Source: Candidatus Latescibacterota bacterium
GTDB lineage: Bacteria; Latescibacterota; UBA2968
Direction of reading: 5' to 3'
Assembly (NCBI GenBank): GCA_022824945.1
Contig: JAJDYX010000007.1
Span: 40,094 to 104,093, forward strand
DNA: 64,000 nt
Part shown: positions 17,728 through 26,890 of the stretch, piece after piece
Position numbering within the stretch: the stretch's first letter is position 1
How the letters are laid out: every line of letters starts with the position of its first letter
Made by a program: the position numbers and the translations under genes
The notes under the pieces: generated by a model
Databases searched by the model: none
Seen by the model: only the letters and a program-made list of their open reading frames with translations
Told to the model about the DNA's origin: nothing

Positions 17728-19227
17728 ATGTCAAAAACCCCAAACATCGTTTTTATTCACGCCGAGAGCATGGACGGGCGAAAGATGGGCTGTATGGGCC
17801 ATCCCGCCATGCAAAATGCCACGCCCAATATGGATCGCCTTGCCAGTGATGGGGTCCTGTTTACCAATGCGTACACCAATTGCCCGGTGTGCAATCCATC
17901 GCGGGCGAGCATGTGGAGCGGGAAATATCCCAATTATTACGATTGCTGGAACAATCACGAAGGGCTGCACGAGAATGTACCCACGTATCAAAATACATTT
18001 GAGAGCGCGGGCTATCAGACCTCTGCTATCGGTCCTATCGATTACGCTTATGGCAAACACTCCATCCGCGATCGCATCGGCTCCTGGACGCGCGCGGCCA
18101 ATATTCGCCGGCCTTTATGTCGCACGACCTTGCCACAAGTTGTAGATGATGGCAAGGCGAATGGGCGCGATTGGGATCGGACGTATCAGGCAGTTGATCA
18201 GTTACAGCGATACGCGAGGAGCGATCGGCCCTTCTGGCTTTATCTCACTACGGGATTGGTGCATCCCGCATTTACTGCTGAGAAACGCCATATGCCGTTG
18301 ATCGATGCGGATAAAGTCGATATTCCGCCGACTTTGATGCCGCTCGAAGCCACGCACAATCAGGCAATTGCGTATCAGCGCGTGACCAAAAATTGCGATA
18401 AACAGTTCTCCGAAAACATAGTCCGAGAGATTCGGCATACTTATTTTGCGATGATCGCCGCGCTCGACGAGATGGTCGGTCGGGTGCTTCAGTCCATTGA
18501 TGATCTGGGGTTGCGCGATAATACGTATGTCATTTTTTCAAGCGATCACGGCGAAATGGCCGGGGATCAAAATCAAATACTCAAGCGTTCAATGTACGAG
18601 GCATCATCCCACGTTCCTCTCATTATTCGCGGTCCCGATGTGCAGAAAGGCGTTGTGGTCAATACGCCCGTTTCTCTCGTTGATCTATATCCCACATTTA
18701 TGGATATGGCGCGTATTTGCTATCGCGATTATGCGGATAATGCAGCGTATCCCGATGCGCTGGACGGCGAATCTCTCTTTCCACAACTCGTTGAAGGGGC
18801 AGAGCGCGAACGCGATTGGGCCATGTGCGAATACCACGGGGACCGCTGTGCTACGGGTACGTTTATGTTGCGTCAAGGTGACTGGAAATACGTCAAGCAT
18901 ACGGGTTTTGACTCCGAACTCTTCAATCTCAAAGACGACCCCGATGAAACGATCGATCTCGTCCATGACAAATCTGAAATTGCCCGCGAATTGGATCGGG
19001 TGCTGACCGAGAATTTCGATTGTGAAGGTATTGATGCGCGGGCAAAAGAATACGACCGCAGAAGTTTTGTCGCCTGGCGCGATCAGGCGCAAAAAGAAGG
19101 TATTTACAGGGATACAATGGCGCTCGTTTATAGTGGTCATGACCGCATTTGCATTGAAGACATTGCGCCCTGGACAGACGCGGATGAACAGCGGATTGAA
19201 GCATGGCTGGATGGTGGTATTAAGTAA
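17728..19227 (+). CDS. Formylglycine-dependent sulfatase (3), arylsulfatase K-like
   Basis: A 499-residue sulfatase with C55-N-P-S-R59. Several features match animal arylsulfatase K, a glucuronate-2-sulfatase, as I remember that sequence: SMDGR in place of the usual DD metal motif, NAYTNCPVCNPSRASMWSG, a CWNN motif and a KHSIRDRIGSWTR block. The frame is open from 17680, but the ATG at 17728 follows AAAGGG and avoids the hairpin at 17664-17698. No signal peptide is evident. It differs clearly from the two CVPCR sulfatases of this region. ARSK-type specificity is inference. Confidence 0.88.
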   Translation: MSKTPNIVFIHAESMDGRKMGCMGHPAMQNATPNMDRLASDGVLFTNAYTNCPVCNPSRASMWSGKYPNYYDCWNNHEGLHENVPTYQNTFESAGYQTSAIGPIDYAYGKHSIRDRIGSWTRAANIRRPLCRTTLPQVVDDGKANGRDWDRTYQAVDQLQRYARSDRPFWLYLTTGLVHPAFTAEKRHMPLIDADKVDIPPTLMPLEATHNQAIAYQRVTKNCDKQFSENIVREIRHTYFAMIAALDEMVGRVLQSIDDLGLRDNTYVIFSSDHGEMAGDQNQILKRSMYEASSHVPLIIRGPDVQKGVVVNTPVSLVDLYPTFMDMARICYRDYADNAAYPDALDGESLFPQLVEGAERERDWAMCEYHGDRCATGTFMLRQGDWKYVKHTGFDSELFNLKDDPDETIDLVHDKSEIARELDRVLTENFDCEGIDARAKEYDRRSFVAWRDQAQKEGIYRDTMALVYSGHDRICIEDIAPWTDADEQRIEAWLDGGIK

Positions 19228-19251
19228 TTATTTTTTATTCACTTAACAAAT

Positions 19252-19611
19252 ATGCCTACCGCACTTCTCATTGTCGATCACGGTTCCAGGCGTGAAGAAG
19301 CCAATCAGATGCTTCACGGCGTTGGCGATATTTTGCGTCGAGCGCGCCCCGATATCATTGTCCACATCGCGCATATGGAACTGGCCGAACCCACTATTAG
19401 ACAGGGTATTGATGCGTGTGTGCGCGAGGGGGCGAGTGAGATCGTTGTTCATCCCTATATGCTGTCTCCTGGACGCCATGCTACAGAGGATATTCCGCGT
19501 ATGGCAACAGAAGCCGGGGCGGCATATCCAGATGTGCATATCCGCGTTACCGAACCTCTGGGCCTGCACGAAAAACTCTGCGAGGTTATTCTCCAACGCG
19601 CCGGGTTGTGA
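19252..19611 (+). CDS. cbiX: CbiX-type sirohydrochlorin chelatase, short form
   Basis: A 119-residue single-domain chelatase of the CbiX/SirB class, which inserts cobalt or iron into sirohydrochlorin during cobalamin or siroheme synthesis. The metal-binding histidine H10 lies in LIVDHGSRREEAN, and VHPYMLSPGRH carries the second histidine motif. The short form probably acts as a dimer. No other cobalamin or siroheme gene is adjacent; an MFS exporter starts 14 nt downstream. Confidence 0.85.
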   Translation: MPTALLIVDHGSRREEANQMLHGVGDILRRARPDIIVHIAHMELAEPTIRQGIDACVREGASEIVVHPYMLSPGRHATEDIPRMATEAGAAYPDVHIRVTEPLGLHEKLCEVILQRAGL

Positions 19612-19625
19612 GAAAAGGCTATTCT

Positions 19626-20861
19626 ATGTCCACAGAAACAGCGCCATCTTTGCGTTCTGATTCAAGAGGGACGCTTCGCCCTGTTTTTTATATTACTGCT
19701 GCACACATGGCGTTGGATTTTTATATGGTCCTCACGCCGCCATTGTGGGCTTTTTTTCAGAGTCATTACAATCTCACGGTGGCGCAGTTTGCCTATTTGC
19801 CCACGGTGATTGTCTTTTGCGGTTCTATCGCGCAGCCCTTTATGGGATATTTTAGCGATGGACGCGACCGCATGGCCCTCGCTGCGCTGGGACTTTTTGC
19901 CACGGGCATTTTTGTCTCTTGTATCGGTTTTGCCCCCACCGTTTATATACTCGCTGCTTTTTTAATTTTTGCGTCTTTTGGATCCTCTCTTTTTCATCCA
20001 ACCGCCGGAGGATTGGTTACGGCTTTAACGCCGCATCGGGCCAATCTGTCTATGGCCATTTTCCTGACGGGGGGAACGCTCGGCATGGCGCTCGCTTCAA
20101 TTACTGGAACGCAGATTGTCGAGCGATACGGCATCGAATATTTGTGGCTTATTGTTATCCCCGTCTTGATTCTCGCGCCATTTATCCTGTGGCAGTCTCG
20201 AAAAGTCCCCGTGCATGAACGCCGCGTAACCGCGGGCAAAATCGATTTCTCCATTTTGAGAAAAACCCGCTCTCTGCGGACGATTTTTGCTTTTTTGAAC
20301 AAAACCCGCTCTTTGTGGACGCTTTTTGCCATTAGTGTTTTGCGCTCTATTATTCACACGGGGTTTGTCAGTTTTACGGCGATTCTAGGAGCATCTCGCG
20401 GTTGGACTACCAGCGAAATCGGCTGGGTTTTTTCCTGTTATTTGCTTTCCAGCACGCTGGGGCGCATCACGGGTGGCTATCTGGCAGATCGCATGTCTCA
20501 ACGCAAACTTCTGGCTTTTTCATGTGCTTCATCCGCAATTTTTCACGCGGGTTTTTGTCTGACAGATGGGTACCTGGCGCTTATTTCGTTTTTTGTGGCC
20601 GGGTATTTGTTCGATCTCGGCATTACGACGAATATCTCTTTGGCGCAACGCGCCTTGCCGCACAATACGAGTACGGCGACTGGATTGGTGATGGGCTTTT
20701 CCTGGGGCATGGCGGGCCTTGCCATGATTGGCGTGGGGAGCCTTGCGGAGTGGACTTCTACTGCTACTGCGCTTACGGTTGTATCCATGGTGCTCATTCC
20801 GGCAGCTTTTCTGGTCGCACTGCTGCCTGCGGAGTATGGCGAGGTAAAAAATAAAAGGTGA
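19626..20861 (+). CDS. MFS transporter, Fsr (fosmidomycin-resistance)-like
   Basis: A 411-residue major facilitator with about 12 hydrophobic segments; the N-terminal HMALDFYMVL and QPFMGYFSDGRDRM blocks resemble Fsr-type exporters. A GTG at 19608 extends the frame, but the ATG at 19626 has AAAAGG 7 nt upstream. The central cytoplasmic loop contains a tandem duplication (20256-20333) that repeats the motif KTRSL. The substrate is unknown; proton-driven export of a small molecule is the family role. Confidence 0.85.
   Translation: MSTETAPSLRSDSRGTLRPVFYITAAHMALDFYMVLTPPLWAFFQSHYNLTVAQFAYLPTVIVFCGSIAQPFMGYFSDGRDRMALAALGLFATGIFVSCIGFAPTVYILAAFLIFASFGSSLFHPTAGGLVTALTPHRANLSMAIFLTGGTLGMALASITGTQIVERYGIEYLWLIVIPVLILAPFILWQSRKVPVHERRVTAGKIDFSILRKTRSLRTIFAFLNKTRSLWTLFAISVLRSIIHTGFVSFTAILGASRGWTTSEIGWVFSCYLLSSTLGRITGGYLADRMSQRKLLAFSCASSAIFHAGFCLTDGYLALISFFVAGYLFDLGITTNISLAQRALPHNTSTATGLVMGFSWGMAGLAMIGVGSLAEWTSTATALTVVSMVLIPAAFLVALLPAEYGEVKNKR
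20256..20333 (+). repeat. Tandem 39-nt imperfect repeat inside the MFS gene
   Basis: Two in-frame 39-nt units (20256-20294 and 20295-20333) encode LRKTRSLRTIFAF and LNKTRSLWTLFAI. They fall in the loop between the sixth and seventh membrane segments. Confidence 0.85.
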
Positions 20862-20867
20862 GGTGGG

Positions 20868-23800
20868 ATGGCTCACACAAAGATACGAAGACACAAAGAA
20901 AGGCGGGGGCTGGGGGCTAGGGGCTGGGGGCTGAGGTGGTGTTACGCGCTTGCTGTGGTTATAAGTAGTAGTTTTTTACAGATGGCGCACGCGCAGCCCG
21001 CGTATTCTCCCGGACAGATTCTCGTCAAGTTTCGCAGTGCAAAGCCCGCACCTGCACAATTCCGCGATCTATCAGAGCGCCATGGCGTGACTTCAATTGA
21101 ACCGCTTTTTACGCCACGAAGTGCCAAGGCCGTTTATCCTCATCCCTTGACACAGGTGTACCGCGTGCGCTTGTCGGGGGATCCAATCGAAGCTGCAGCC
21201 GATTACGCATTGCGTCCCGATGTTGTGTACGCGCAGCCAAATTATTTGTTTACGCACCACCAGGTGCCCAATGACCCGCGCTACAGAGATCAATATGGCC
21301 TTCGGGTTCTCGATTGGGAGCTATTGCAACAAAATCTCGGTCCCATTCAAAAACAGATCGTTGTCGCGATCATTGATTCCGGCATCGATTATAATCACGA
21401 AGACTTGCGCGACAATATTTGGCACAATACTGCAGAAGTAGGCGGTGTGTCTGGCGTTGATGACGATGGAAATGGGTATATCGACGATATAAGGGGCTGG
21501 GATTTCACCCATGCGCCCGATCTGCCGGGGATGGGTGATTACCTCATGCGGGATAATGATCCGCAGGATGAATCGGCGCACGGTACGCGCGTTGCCGGTA
21601 TTGTTGCAGCTACGACGAATAATAACCGCGGTATTGCTGGCGTTGCGCCCAGTGCACAGATTATGGCACTGCGGGCGGGTTTGAGGCGGCTTGGAGGCAT
21701 TGGCTTTCTCGAAGAAGATGACATTGCTGCGGCTATTCTCTATGCCGTGGAAAATGGCGCGCATATCATTAATATGAGTTTGGGGGGGCCTGAGCGCACA
21801 TTTATCCTGAGCGATGTAATCCAATACGCGCATGCTCAGGGCGTTGTGCTCGTGGCCTCTGCGGGTAACTCGGGCGATGAGTTGGGTTATCCCGCAGGTA
21901 ATCACTATACGATTGCCGTAGGTGCGGTGAACTCCGCCGATCGCCTGGCGAGTTTTAGTAGCACAGGCGCGTCGCTCGATCTGGTTGCACCTGGTGTCAG
22001 TATTCTCAGCACCCGCCTCAACAACCGCTATGCCTCAGGCTCTGGCACTTCTTTTTCTGCGCCTCACATATCCGGTTTGGCCGCTCTGATTCTCTCGCGT
22101 CGGCCCGATCTTTCGCCTCACTCTGTACGCAATTTGCTCATCGCATCCGCAATTGATCTGGGGCCGCTGGGTCACGACAATGAGTATGGAGCAGGGCGCG
22201 TGAGTGGGTCGCAACTCGCAAATCGCCTGAGTACTTTCGACTCACTGACGGTTGCGATTCAATCTCCTGCCAATGACGAGGGGGAAGATACCGCGTTCGA
22301 TATTCGCGCTTCTGTTTCAGGCGCACAGGTCACGGGTTATCGCCTGTCTTATGGCATGGGATACAATCCACATACGTGGACACATCTTGCAGAAGGGGCG
22401 GCTTCTCGAGACATCCGCCATACGTGGGATGTTTCTGCTTTTGCAAATTCTGATGTGGTTTTGCGACTTGAGGCAGATTTATCGGATGGTGTGGTTGTGG
22501 AAGACCGCGTTCGCGTTGCCATTCAAAAAAGGGCACCCTCTATCACCGCACTTGCATGTGGCGATGTGTTGGAGGGCGACCGCCGCGTTTTTGAATGTCG
22601 CTGGCGGACAGATCAGCGCGCACACGGGGGGATTGCCTATCGCTATGGCGCGGATTTTGATACTCTGTACACCGGCCTGGTGCAAAATAAACACCGCATT
22701 GTTTTGCCCCATACATTGCCATCAGGTGTTGTGACATTCCACGTTTTGGCCGATGGCGAAAACAATATCCGCGCGGTGCATCCGGCGCAGACAATTGATT
22801 ATGTTCCTTTTCGCGTCCCGCAAAATGGCTTTGTGGAAAGGGGCACATTGCCCGATGGTTTTTTGTCTGATCGCGCGTCGGATTTTGACCGCGATGGCAG
22901 GCTGGAAATCGCGCTTATGCCCTATATTACGGGCAATACTTATGGACCAGTGCATATTTACGAACGCCAGACGGATGGTAGATTTACCGATGAATTTCAA
23001 AGCGATGAGCGTTTTTTGCCCTGGGCAATTGGCGATATTACAAATGATGGGACCGATGATTTATTAGGCGTGACTTATGAGCGTCTTGTGCTTTTTACAA
23101 ATAGCTTCTCCAATCCCTATCCCACTCAGGTAGAATTTGAACAGCTCGGCACATGGGGGGGCGATTTTGCCGATGTGGATGGCGATAGCATTCCCGATAT
23201 TATCGCTCGTGCAGGCGATCAGCGAGGTATCCGCGTGATTCGCAATCTCGGCAGTGTGATCCGCGAGGAGACATTTCTCGCGGATCCTTCACAGGGGATT
23301 GGCGACCTTGGCCCGCGCTTTGTGGTTGCAGACTTTGATTGGGACGAGCAGCGGGAAATTCTCGCTGGCGATGCCGATGGCGATCTCTGGATGTACGAAT
23401 ATCGCGCGGGGGAATACGTGCAGACATGGTACTTGCCGGGCGATGGGGATGCGCGCTGGATTGGCGGAGGTATGGATTTGGACGGCGATGGGGTAATCGA
23501 ATTTGCCGTTGCACGCGCCTATACAGATGCCTATGATCCTTCCAATGGTTTCTGGGAACTGGAGATTTACAGCATGCGTGCGCCCGATACTTATGCACGC
23601 GAATGGACGACGCGGATCAACGGCGTAGCGACTACGGGCAATGGAATTTCAGCAGGGGATATCGATGGGGATGGACTGGCCGATTTGATAGTATGCCTGC
23701 GTCCAGATCTCTATGCTTTTCGCGCAGAGAAGTCCGATTACTATCGCCCGATCTGGCATACGCCGGTGGATTTGATGCGCCGCGCACTCATTGTCGATCT

Positions 23801-24590
23801 GGACAAAGATTTTCGCAATGAGGTGCTTTTTAATTTTGATGGCGCAGTGCATATTGTTGAACGCGATGAACCGCCGATTTCAGTGGGATCGCCGCAGATT
23901 ATACGCGCGCGGGCTCTGGGACCAACCCGCGTTGAAATCGACTGGATGCAAGTGCCCGATGCATCTTCCTACCAGATTTATCGCGCTGTTGGCGATGGCA
24001 CGCTCGATTATTTTGATGAGATCAGCGACCGCACGGTGTACATTGATTCTTTGCTGACCGAAGGCCAGACCTACCGCTACCAGATTGTCGCTGTGACCGA
24101 TTGGGACTTGCGTTCGGGTATTGTATCTCTCACTCCGAATCGTGCGCCAGAAGTCGTGCGTGTTGAATCCCTGTCGGATAACCAGATTCAAATTTTCTTT
24201 TCAGAGGAGATGGGGGCAGATGCGGCACTGCCATCGAGTTATGTGCTCAGCGGTATTGGGCAACCCACATCTGTGATACTTGACCAGCAAAATACCCGAG
24301 CGGTTCTGTCCTTTGCCGTGCCGTTTCCGGCTCGCTATACATTGACCATTCTCAATGTATCCGATGCGAGCGGCACACCTCTTGGGTTGATAAGGATTAC
24401 TGATACTGTTGATCCAGACCTTCTTGCGCGAGCCGATGCCGATGGTAGTGGCGTTATTGATTTTGCAGATTTCCTATTTTTTGTCCGTGCATTTCAAACT
24501 TCTGATTCCACTTATGATTTTGATGGCGATGGTATCGTCAATTTTTCAGACTTTCTCATTTTTGTCAATCTCTTTGGTCGAGTAGTGTGA
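20868..24590 (+). CDS. Secreted subtilisin-family (S8) peptidase with FG-GAP, Fn3-like and dockerin-like regions
   Basis: A 1240-residue exported protease. A signal peptide core at about 26-38 is preceded by an unusually long basic segment. Propeptide-like YSPGQILVKFRS follows cleavage near AHAQ. The catalytic triad is D170 (AIIDSGIDYNHEDL), H238 (SAHGTRVAG) and S395 (GSGTSFSAPH). Residues about 660-1000 hold FG-GAP/VCBS-type DxDxDG repeats of a beta-propeller; a fibronectin-like stretch follows. The last 50 residues contain two EF-hand or dockerin-like loops (DADGSGVIDFADFL, DFDGDGIVNFSDFL). It likely degrades extracellular protein. The DNA at 20901-20940 is a run of G tracts, so the true start is less certain than the rest. 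Confidence 0.92.
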   Translation: MAHTKIRRHKERRGLGARGWGLRWCYALAVVISSSFLQMAHAQPAYSPGQILVKFRSAKPAPAQFRDLSERHGVTSIEPLFTPRSAKAVYPHPLTQVYRVRLSGDPIEAAADYALRPDVVYAQPNYLFTHHQVPNDPRYRDQYGLRVLDWELLQQNLGPIQKQIVVAIIDSGIDYNHEDLRDNIWHNTAEVGGVSGVDDDGNGYIDDIRGWDFTHAPDLPGMGDYLMRDNDPQDESAHGTRVAGIVAATTNNNRGIAGVAPSAQIMALRAGLRRLGGIGFLEEDDIAAAILYAVENGAHIINMSLGGPERTFILSDVIQYAHAQGVVLVASAGNSGDELGYPAGNHYTIAVGAVNSADRLASFSSTGASLDLVAPGVSILSTRLNNRYASGSGTSFSAPHISGLAALILSRRPDLSPHSVRNLLIASAIDLGPLGHDNEYGAGRVSGSQLANRLSTFDSLTVAIQSPANDEGEDTAFDIRASVSGAQVTGYRLSYGMGYNPHTWTHLAEGAASRDIRHTWDVSAFANSDVVLRLEADLSDGVVVEDRVRVAIQKRAPSITALACGDVLEGDRRVFECRWRTDQRAHGGIAYRYGADFDTLYTGLVQNKHRIVLPHTLPSGVVTFHVLADGENNIRAVHPAQTIDYVPFRVPQNGFVERGTLPDGFLSDRASDFDRDGRLEIALMPYITGNTYGPVHIYERQTDGRFTDEFQSDERFLPWAIGDITNDGTDDLLGVTYERLVLFTNSFSNPYPTQVEFEQLGTWGGDFADVDGDSIPDIIARAGDQRGIRVIRNLGSVIREETFLADPSQGIGDLGPRFVVADFDWDEQREILAGDADGDLWMYEYRAGEYVQTWYLPGDGDARWIGGGMDLDGDGVIEFAVARAYTDAYDPSNGFWELEIYSMRAPDTYAREWTTRINGVATTGNGISAGDIDGDGLADLIVCLRPDLYAFRAEKSDYYRPIWHTPVDLMRRALIVDLDKDFRNEVLFNFDGAVHIVERDEPPISVGSPQIIRARALGPTRVEIDWMQVPDASSYQIYRAVGDGTLDYFDEISDRTVYIDSLLTEGQTYRYQIVAVTDWDLRSGIVSLTPNRAPEVVRVESLSDNQIQIFFSEEMGADAALPSSYVLSGIGQPTSVILDQQNTRAVLSFAVPFPARYTLTILNVSDASGTPLGLIRITDTVDPDLLARADADGSGVIDFADFLFFVRAFQTSDSTYDFDGDGIVNFSDFLIFVNLFGRVV
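20905..20930 (+). repeat. G-tract repeat with quadruplex potential at the start of the protease gene
   Basis: Four runs of 4-5 G (20905-20909, 20912-20916, 20920-20923, 20926-20930) are spaced by 2-3 nt, from a GGGGGCT-like tandem repeat. They lie on the coding strand 37-62 nt after the ATG. Confidence 0.8.
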
Positions 24591-24594
24591 GAGT

Positions 24595-25245
24595 GTGATC
24601 GTGAATATTGGTATTCCCAAACGCGCGTTTTTTCAGGTGGCTTTTCCCTGTCTGTTTCGCGCAGATGTCCCGACGATTGACGGTTTGATCAATGACTGGG
24701 AGACGACTTATTTGGTGCCAGATTTGACCGGGATTGAGGGAAAAAATCCCTTTGCCGATGTGTATATGGCCTGGCACGATACCGGATTGTTTTTTGCGGT
24801 TGATGTAAAAGGTGCAGGGGGACGTGTGCCCGATGTTAGCCGTCCATTGAGCGGTGACGGCTTTCAGGTGTGGATTGATACGCGCGATGTGCGTAATGCG
24901 CCGCGAGGAAGCCGGTATTGTCATCATTTTTGTTTTTGGCCGGGAAAGGGCAAGAGGCAGGCTGGCGGGAGACAATTTCGGTTGCGGCGGGCGAGAGCGC
25001 ATCCGAGACTGTGCGATCCCGAGCGTTTAAAAGTGGCTTCAAAGGTGCTTAAAACGGGGTATCGTCTGGAAGTCCATATCCCCGCTGCTGCAATGACCGG
25101 GTTTGATCCCGATGAGAATAATCGGATTGGTTTTACTTATTTGCTGCGCGATAAGAATTTGGGGCGACAAGTTTGGACGGCAGAGGAGATTTTACCCGTG
25201 TCTTACGATCCGAGTTTGTGGGGTACAGCAGAATTGGTGAGGTGA
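24595..25245 (+). CDS. CBM9-like carbohydrate-binding domain protein
   Basis: A 216-residue protein with the beta-sandwich pattern of family-9 carbohydrate-binding domains: TIDGLINDWETTY at the start, VYMAWHDTGLFFAVDV, the DGFQVWIDTRD core, and GYRLEVHIPAAAM and NRIGFTYLLRD near the end. The start is GTG at 24595 or 24601, only 4-10 nt after the protease stop, so the genes are coupled. No signal peptide is seen, which is odd for a carbohydrate-binding protein. It may act as a cytoplasmic or peripheral partner, or the N-terminal strand may be mis-annotated as the start. Confidence 0.75.
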   Translation: MIVNIGIPKRAFFQVAFPCLFRADVPTIDGLINDWETTYLVPDLTGIEGKNPFADVYMAWHDTGLFFAVDVKGAGGRVPDVSRPLSGDGFQVWIDTRDVRNAPRGSRYCHHFCFWPGKGKRQAGGRQFRLRRARAHPRLCDPERLKVASKVLKTGYRLEVHIPAAAMTGFDPDENNRIGFTYLLRDKNLGRQVWTAEEILPVSYDPSLWGTAELVR

Positions 25246-25268
25246 GAGTTAAAAGACGGGAAGCGGGT

Positions 25269-25297
25269 TTGTATTTCACCAAAGAGTTTTGTATATT
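25269..25297 (+). promoter_or_regulatory. Possible sigma70-like promoter before the GAF protein gene
   Basis: TTGTAT (25269-25274) and TATATT (25292-25297, 5/6) are separated by 17 nt. The -35 match is weak. Confidence 0.35.
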
Positions 25298-25342
25298 GGA
25301 AGTATTGAATCGGGCGATGGCTTTGTATCCGAGGCTGGTAGC

Positions 25343-26350
25343 ATGGCACAAGAGAGCGAACTTTCCCAGGACCTCACCGCTCGCGTGGAGCGTTTGGAGT
25401 CGCTGCTGACAATTAGCCGGTTGATGAATGCGACGTCAAATCAGGGGCGATTGATCAGTGGTATTGCACATGAAATCTCCACGTATTTGGAGGCGGAGCA
25501 GTGTTCGATATTTTTTCACAACCGCCTGACAGATGAGCTTTATACGCATGTTGGTGCAGGGGTCGAAAAAGACACGCAGGTGCGAATCCCGAGCGATAGG
25601 GGTATCGCAGGGCATGTGTTTAAGAGCGGCGATGTGAGAAATGTTTTAGATACCTCCAAAGACCCCTTGTTTTCCAATGTACTCGGGTATGAAACGCAGA
25701 CGATACTGGCCTTCCCGCTGCACAACAGACGCGGGGAGGTGATAGGTGTGCTGGAACTCCTGAACAAGCAAGGTGATCCGGAGTATTTTACAAAGGATGA
25801 TGAGGATTTTTTGCACGAGGTGGCCGCGCAAATCGGTGGGTTGGTCGATATGATGCTGCGGCGAGAGGAGATGGCCCACCGCAATGAGTTGCTCGAAGCG
25901 CAGATGGAGCGCTTGTCGGGGTTTGAGCATCTGGTGGAGGACCGCACGGTTATCAATACCGTGTTTAAGTACAATCGCAAGATACACTATTGGGCAGGGT
26001 TGGTCGGCATGATTTTGTTGGCACTAATGTCTATTACCTCTCTGGTGATGGTGCGATCTGCTGATTTCCGGAAAATCATGCTGGAGTTGCATTCAGGGGT
26101 TATCTTTGCGGGTGCCAGCAACGCTTATATTTATACCGATATCGTTGCCTATGTTACGTTGACGATTTGTCTTTCTGGTTTTCTGATGTATGCCTATCCA
26201 CCATTGAATCGCTGGATGAGGGCCAAAAAGGATCGACTTTCGAGGTTTATGATTCAGGCGGGGGTGCGTCAGCACAATCAAAATCGCCGGGTTCAGGAGG
26301 GGTTGCGAAAAGTATTGGGGGGCCGAAATAACCCCTCTGGAAAAACTTGA
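25343..26350 (+). CDS. GAF-domain sensor fused to a PepSY-type two-helix membrane domain
   Basis: A 335-residue protein. Residues 8-22 form a short helix, then a GAF domain at about 25-172 (DRGIAGHVFKSG, FPLHNRRGEVIGVLELLN), a coiled segment at 175-200, and two membrane helices at about 217-237 and 264-286. The helix pair carries NRKIHYWAGLVGM and LELHSGVIFAG, like PepSY_TM proteins, where the conserved histidines (here H215 and H250) are placed to bind heme. A GAF domain on the cytoplasmic side of such a module is unusual. It is followed by a cytochrome c'-like lipoprotein, so a membrane redox function is likely. The ATG at 25343 has GAGG 8 nt upstream. Confidence 0.8.
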   Translation: MAQESELSQDLTARVERLESLLTISRLMNATSNQGRLISGIAHEISTYLEAEQCSIFFHNRLTDELYTHVGAGVEKDTQVRIPSDRGIAGHVFKSGDVRNVLDTSKDPLFSNVLGYETQTILAFPLHNRRGEVIGVLELLNKQGDPEYFTKDDEDFLHEVAAQIGGLVDMMLRREEMAHRNELLEAQMERLSGFEHLVEDRTVINTVFKYNRKIHYWAGLVGMILLALMSITSLVMVRSADFRKIMLELHSGVIFAGASNAYIYTDIVAYVTLTICLSGFLMYAYPPLNRWMRAKKDRLSRFMIQAGVRQHNQNRRVQEGLRKVLGGRNNPSGKT

Positions 26351-26418
26351 TTTTGTATTCGGAAAAGTTTATTATCATGGCTCGCACTGTAAAACGAGAA
26401 TGGAACGAGGAGGTATCA

Positions 26419-26862
26419 ATGCGTTATTTGAGGTTTATGGCTTTGGGTTCGGTAATTCTGGGTGTTGTGATGGTCGCTATTGCTGGTTGTGGTGGAGGCG
26501 GCGAACAGTCGGACAATAATCTGCCAGTGAGACGTGCGAAAATGCGCGAAATTAAGTTGAGTACAGATCGGATTATGGTCGCGCTGAAAAACGAGACAGT
26601 TGATGGGATTGCCGATGATGCCGAGAAGATCCAGGATGCGTTGAAAGCAGTGATCGATCTCTATCCGCCAGAACACGAAGAAAAGTACACGATTTACAAC
26701 CAGGCATCTCAAACACTGGCTCTGGGGATTGCTTCGGCTGCCAAGGCGGGAAATGTCAAAGAGGCGAATAAGAAGTTTCGCGCTATGGTGCCTTATTGCG
26801 GCAAATGCCACGAAGATTGCGCGTTTATGCTGGCTCCTGCATTTCCCGAGTATGAAGAGTGA
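26419..26862 (+). CDS. Cytochrome c'-like lipoprotein
   Basis: A 147-residue lipoprotein with lipobox AIAGC (C24) and a helical body. The motif C127-G-K-C130-H131 near the C-terminus is a covalent heme c site, and its C-terminal position on a four-helix body matches cytochrome c' and related high-spin cytochromes. An extra cysteine (C134) follows. GAGGAGG at 26407-26413 fixes the ATG at 26419. It is exported and membrane-tethered and is probably cotranscribed with the upstream GAF/PepSY protein; it may pass or sense electrons, NO or CO. Confidence 0.82.
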   Translation: MRYLRFMALGSVILGVVMVAIAGCGGGGEQSDNNLPVRRAKMREIKLSTDRIMVALKNETVDGIADDAEKIQDALKAVIDLYPPEHEEKYTIYNQASQTLALGIASAAKAGNVKEANKKFRAMVPYCGKCHEDCAFMLAPAFPEYEE

Positions 26863-26890
26863 CGCTATTGCCTATTTAGCAGATCAAAAG

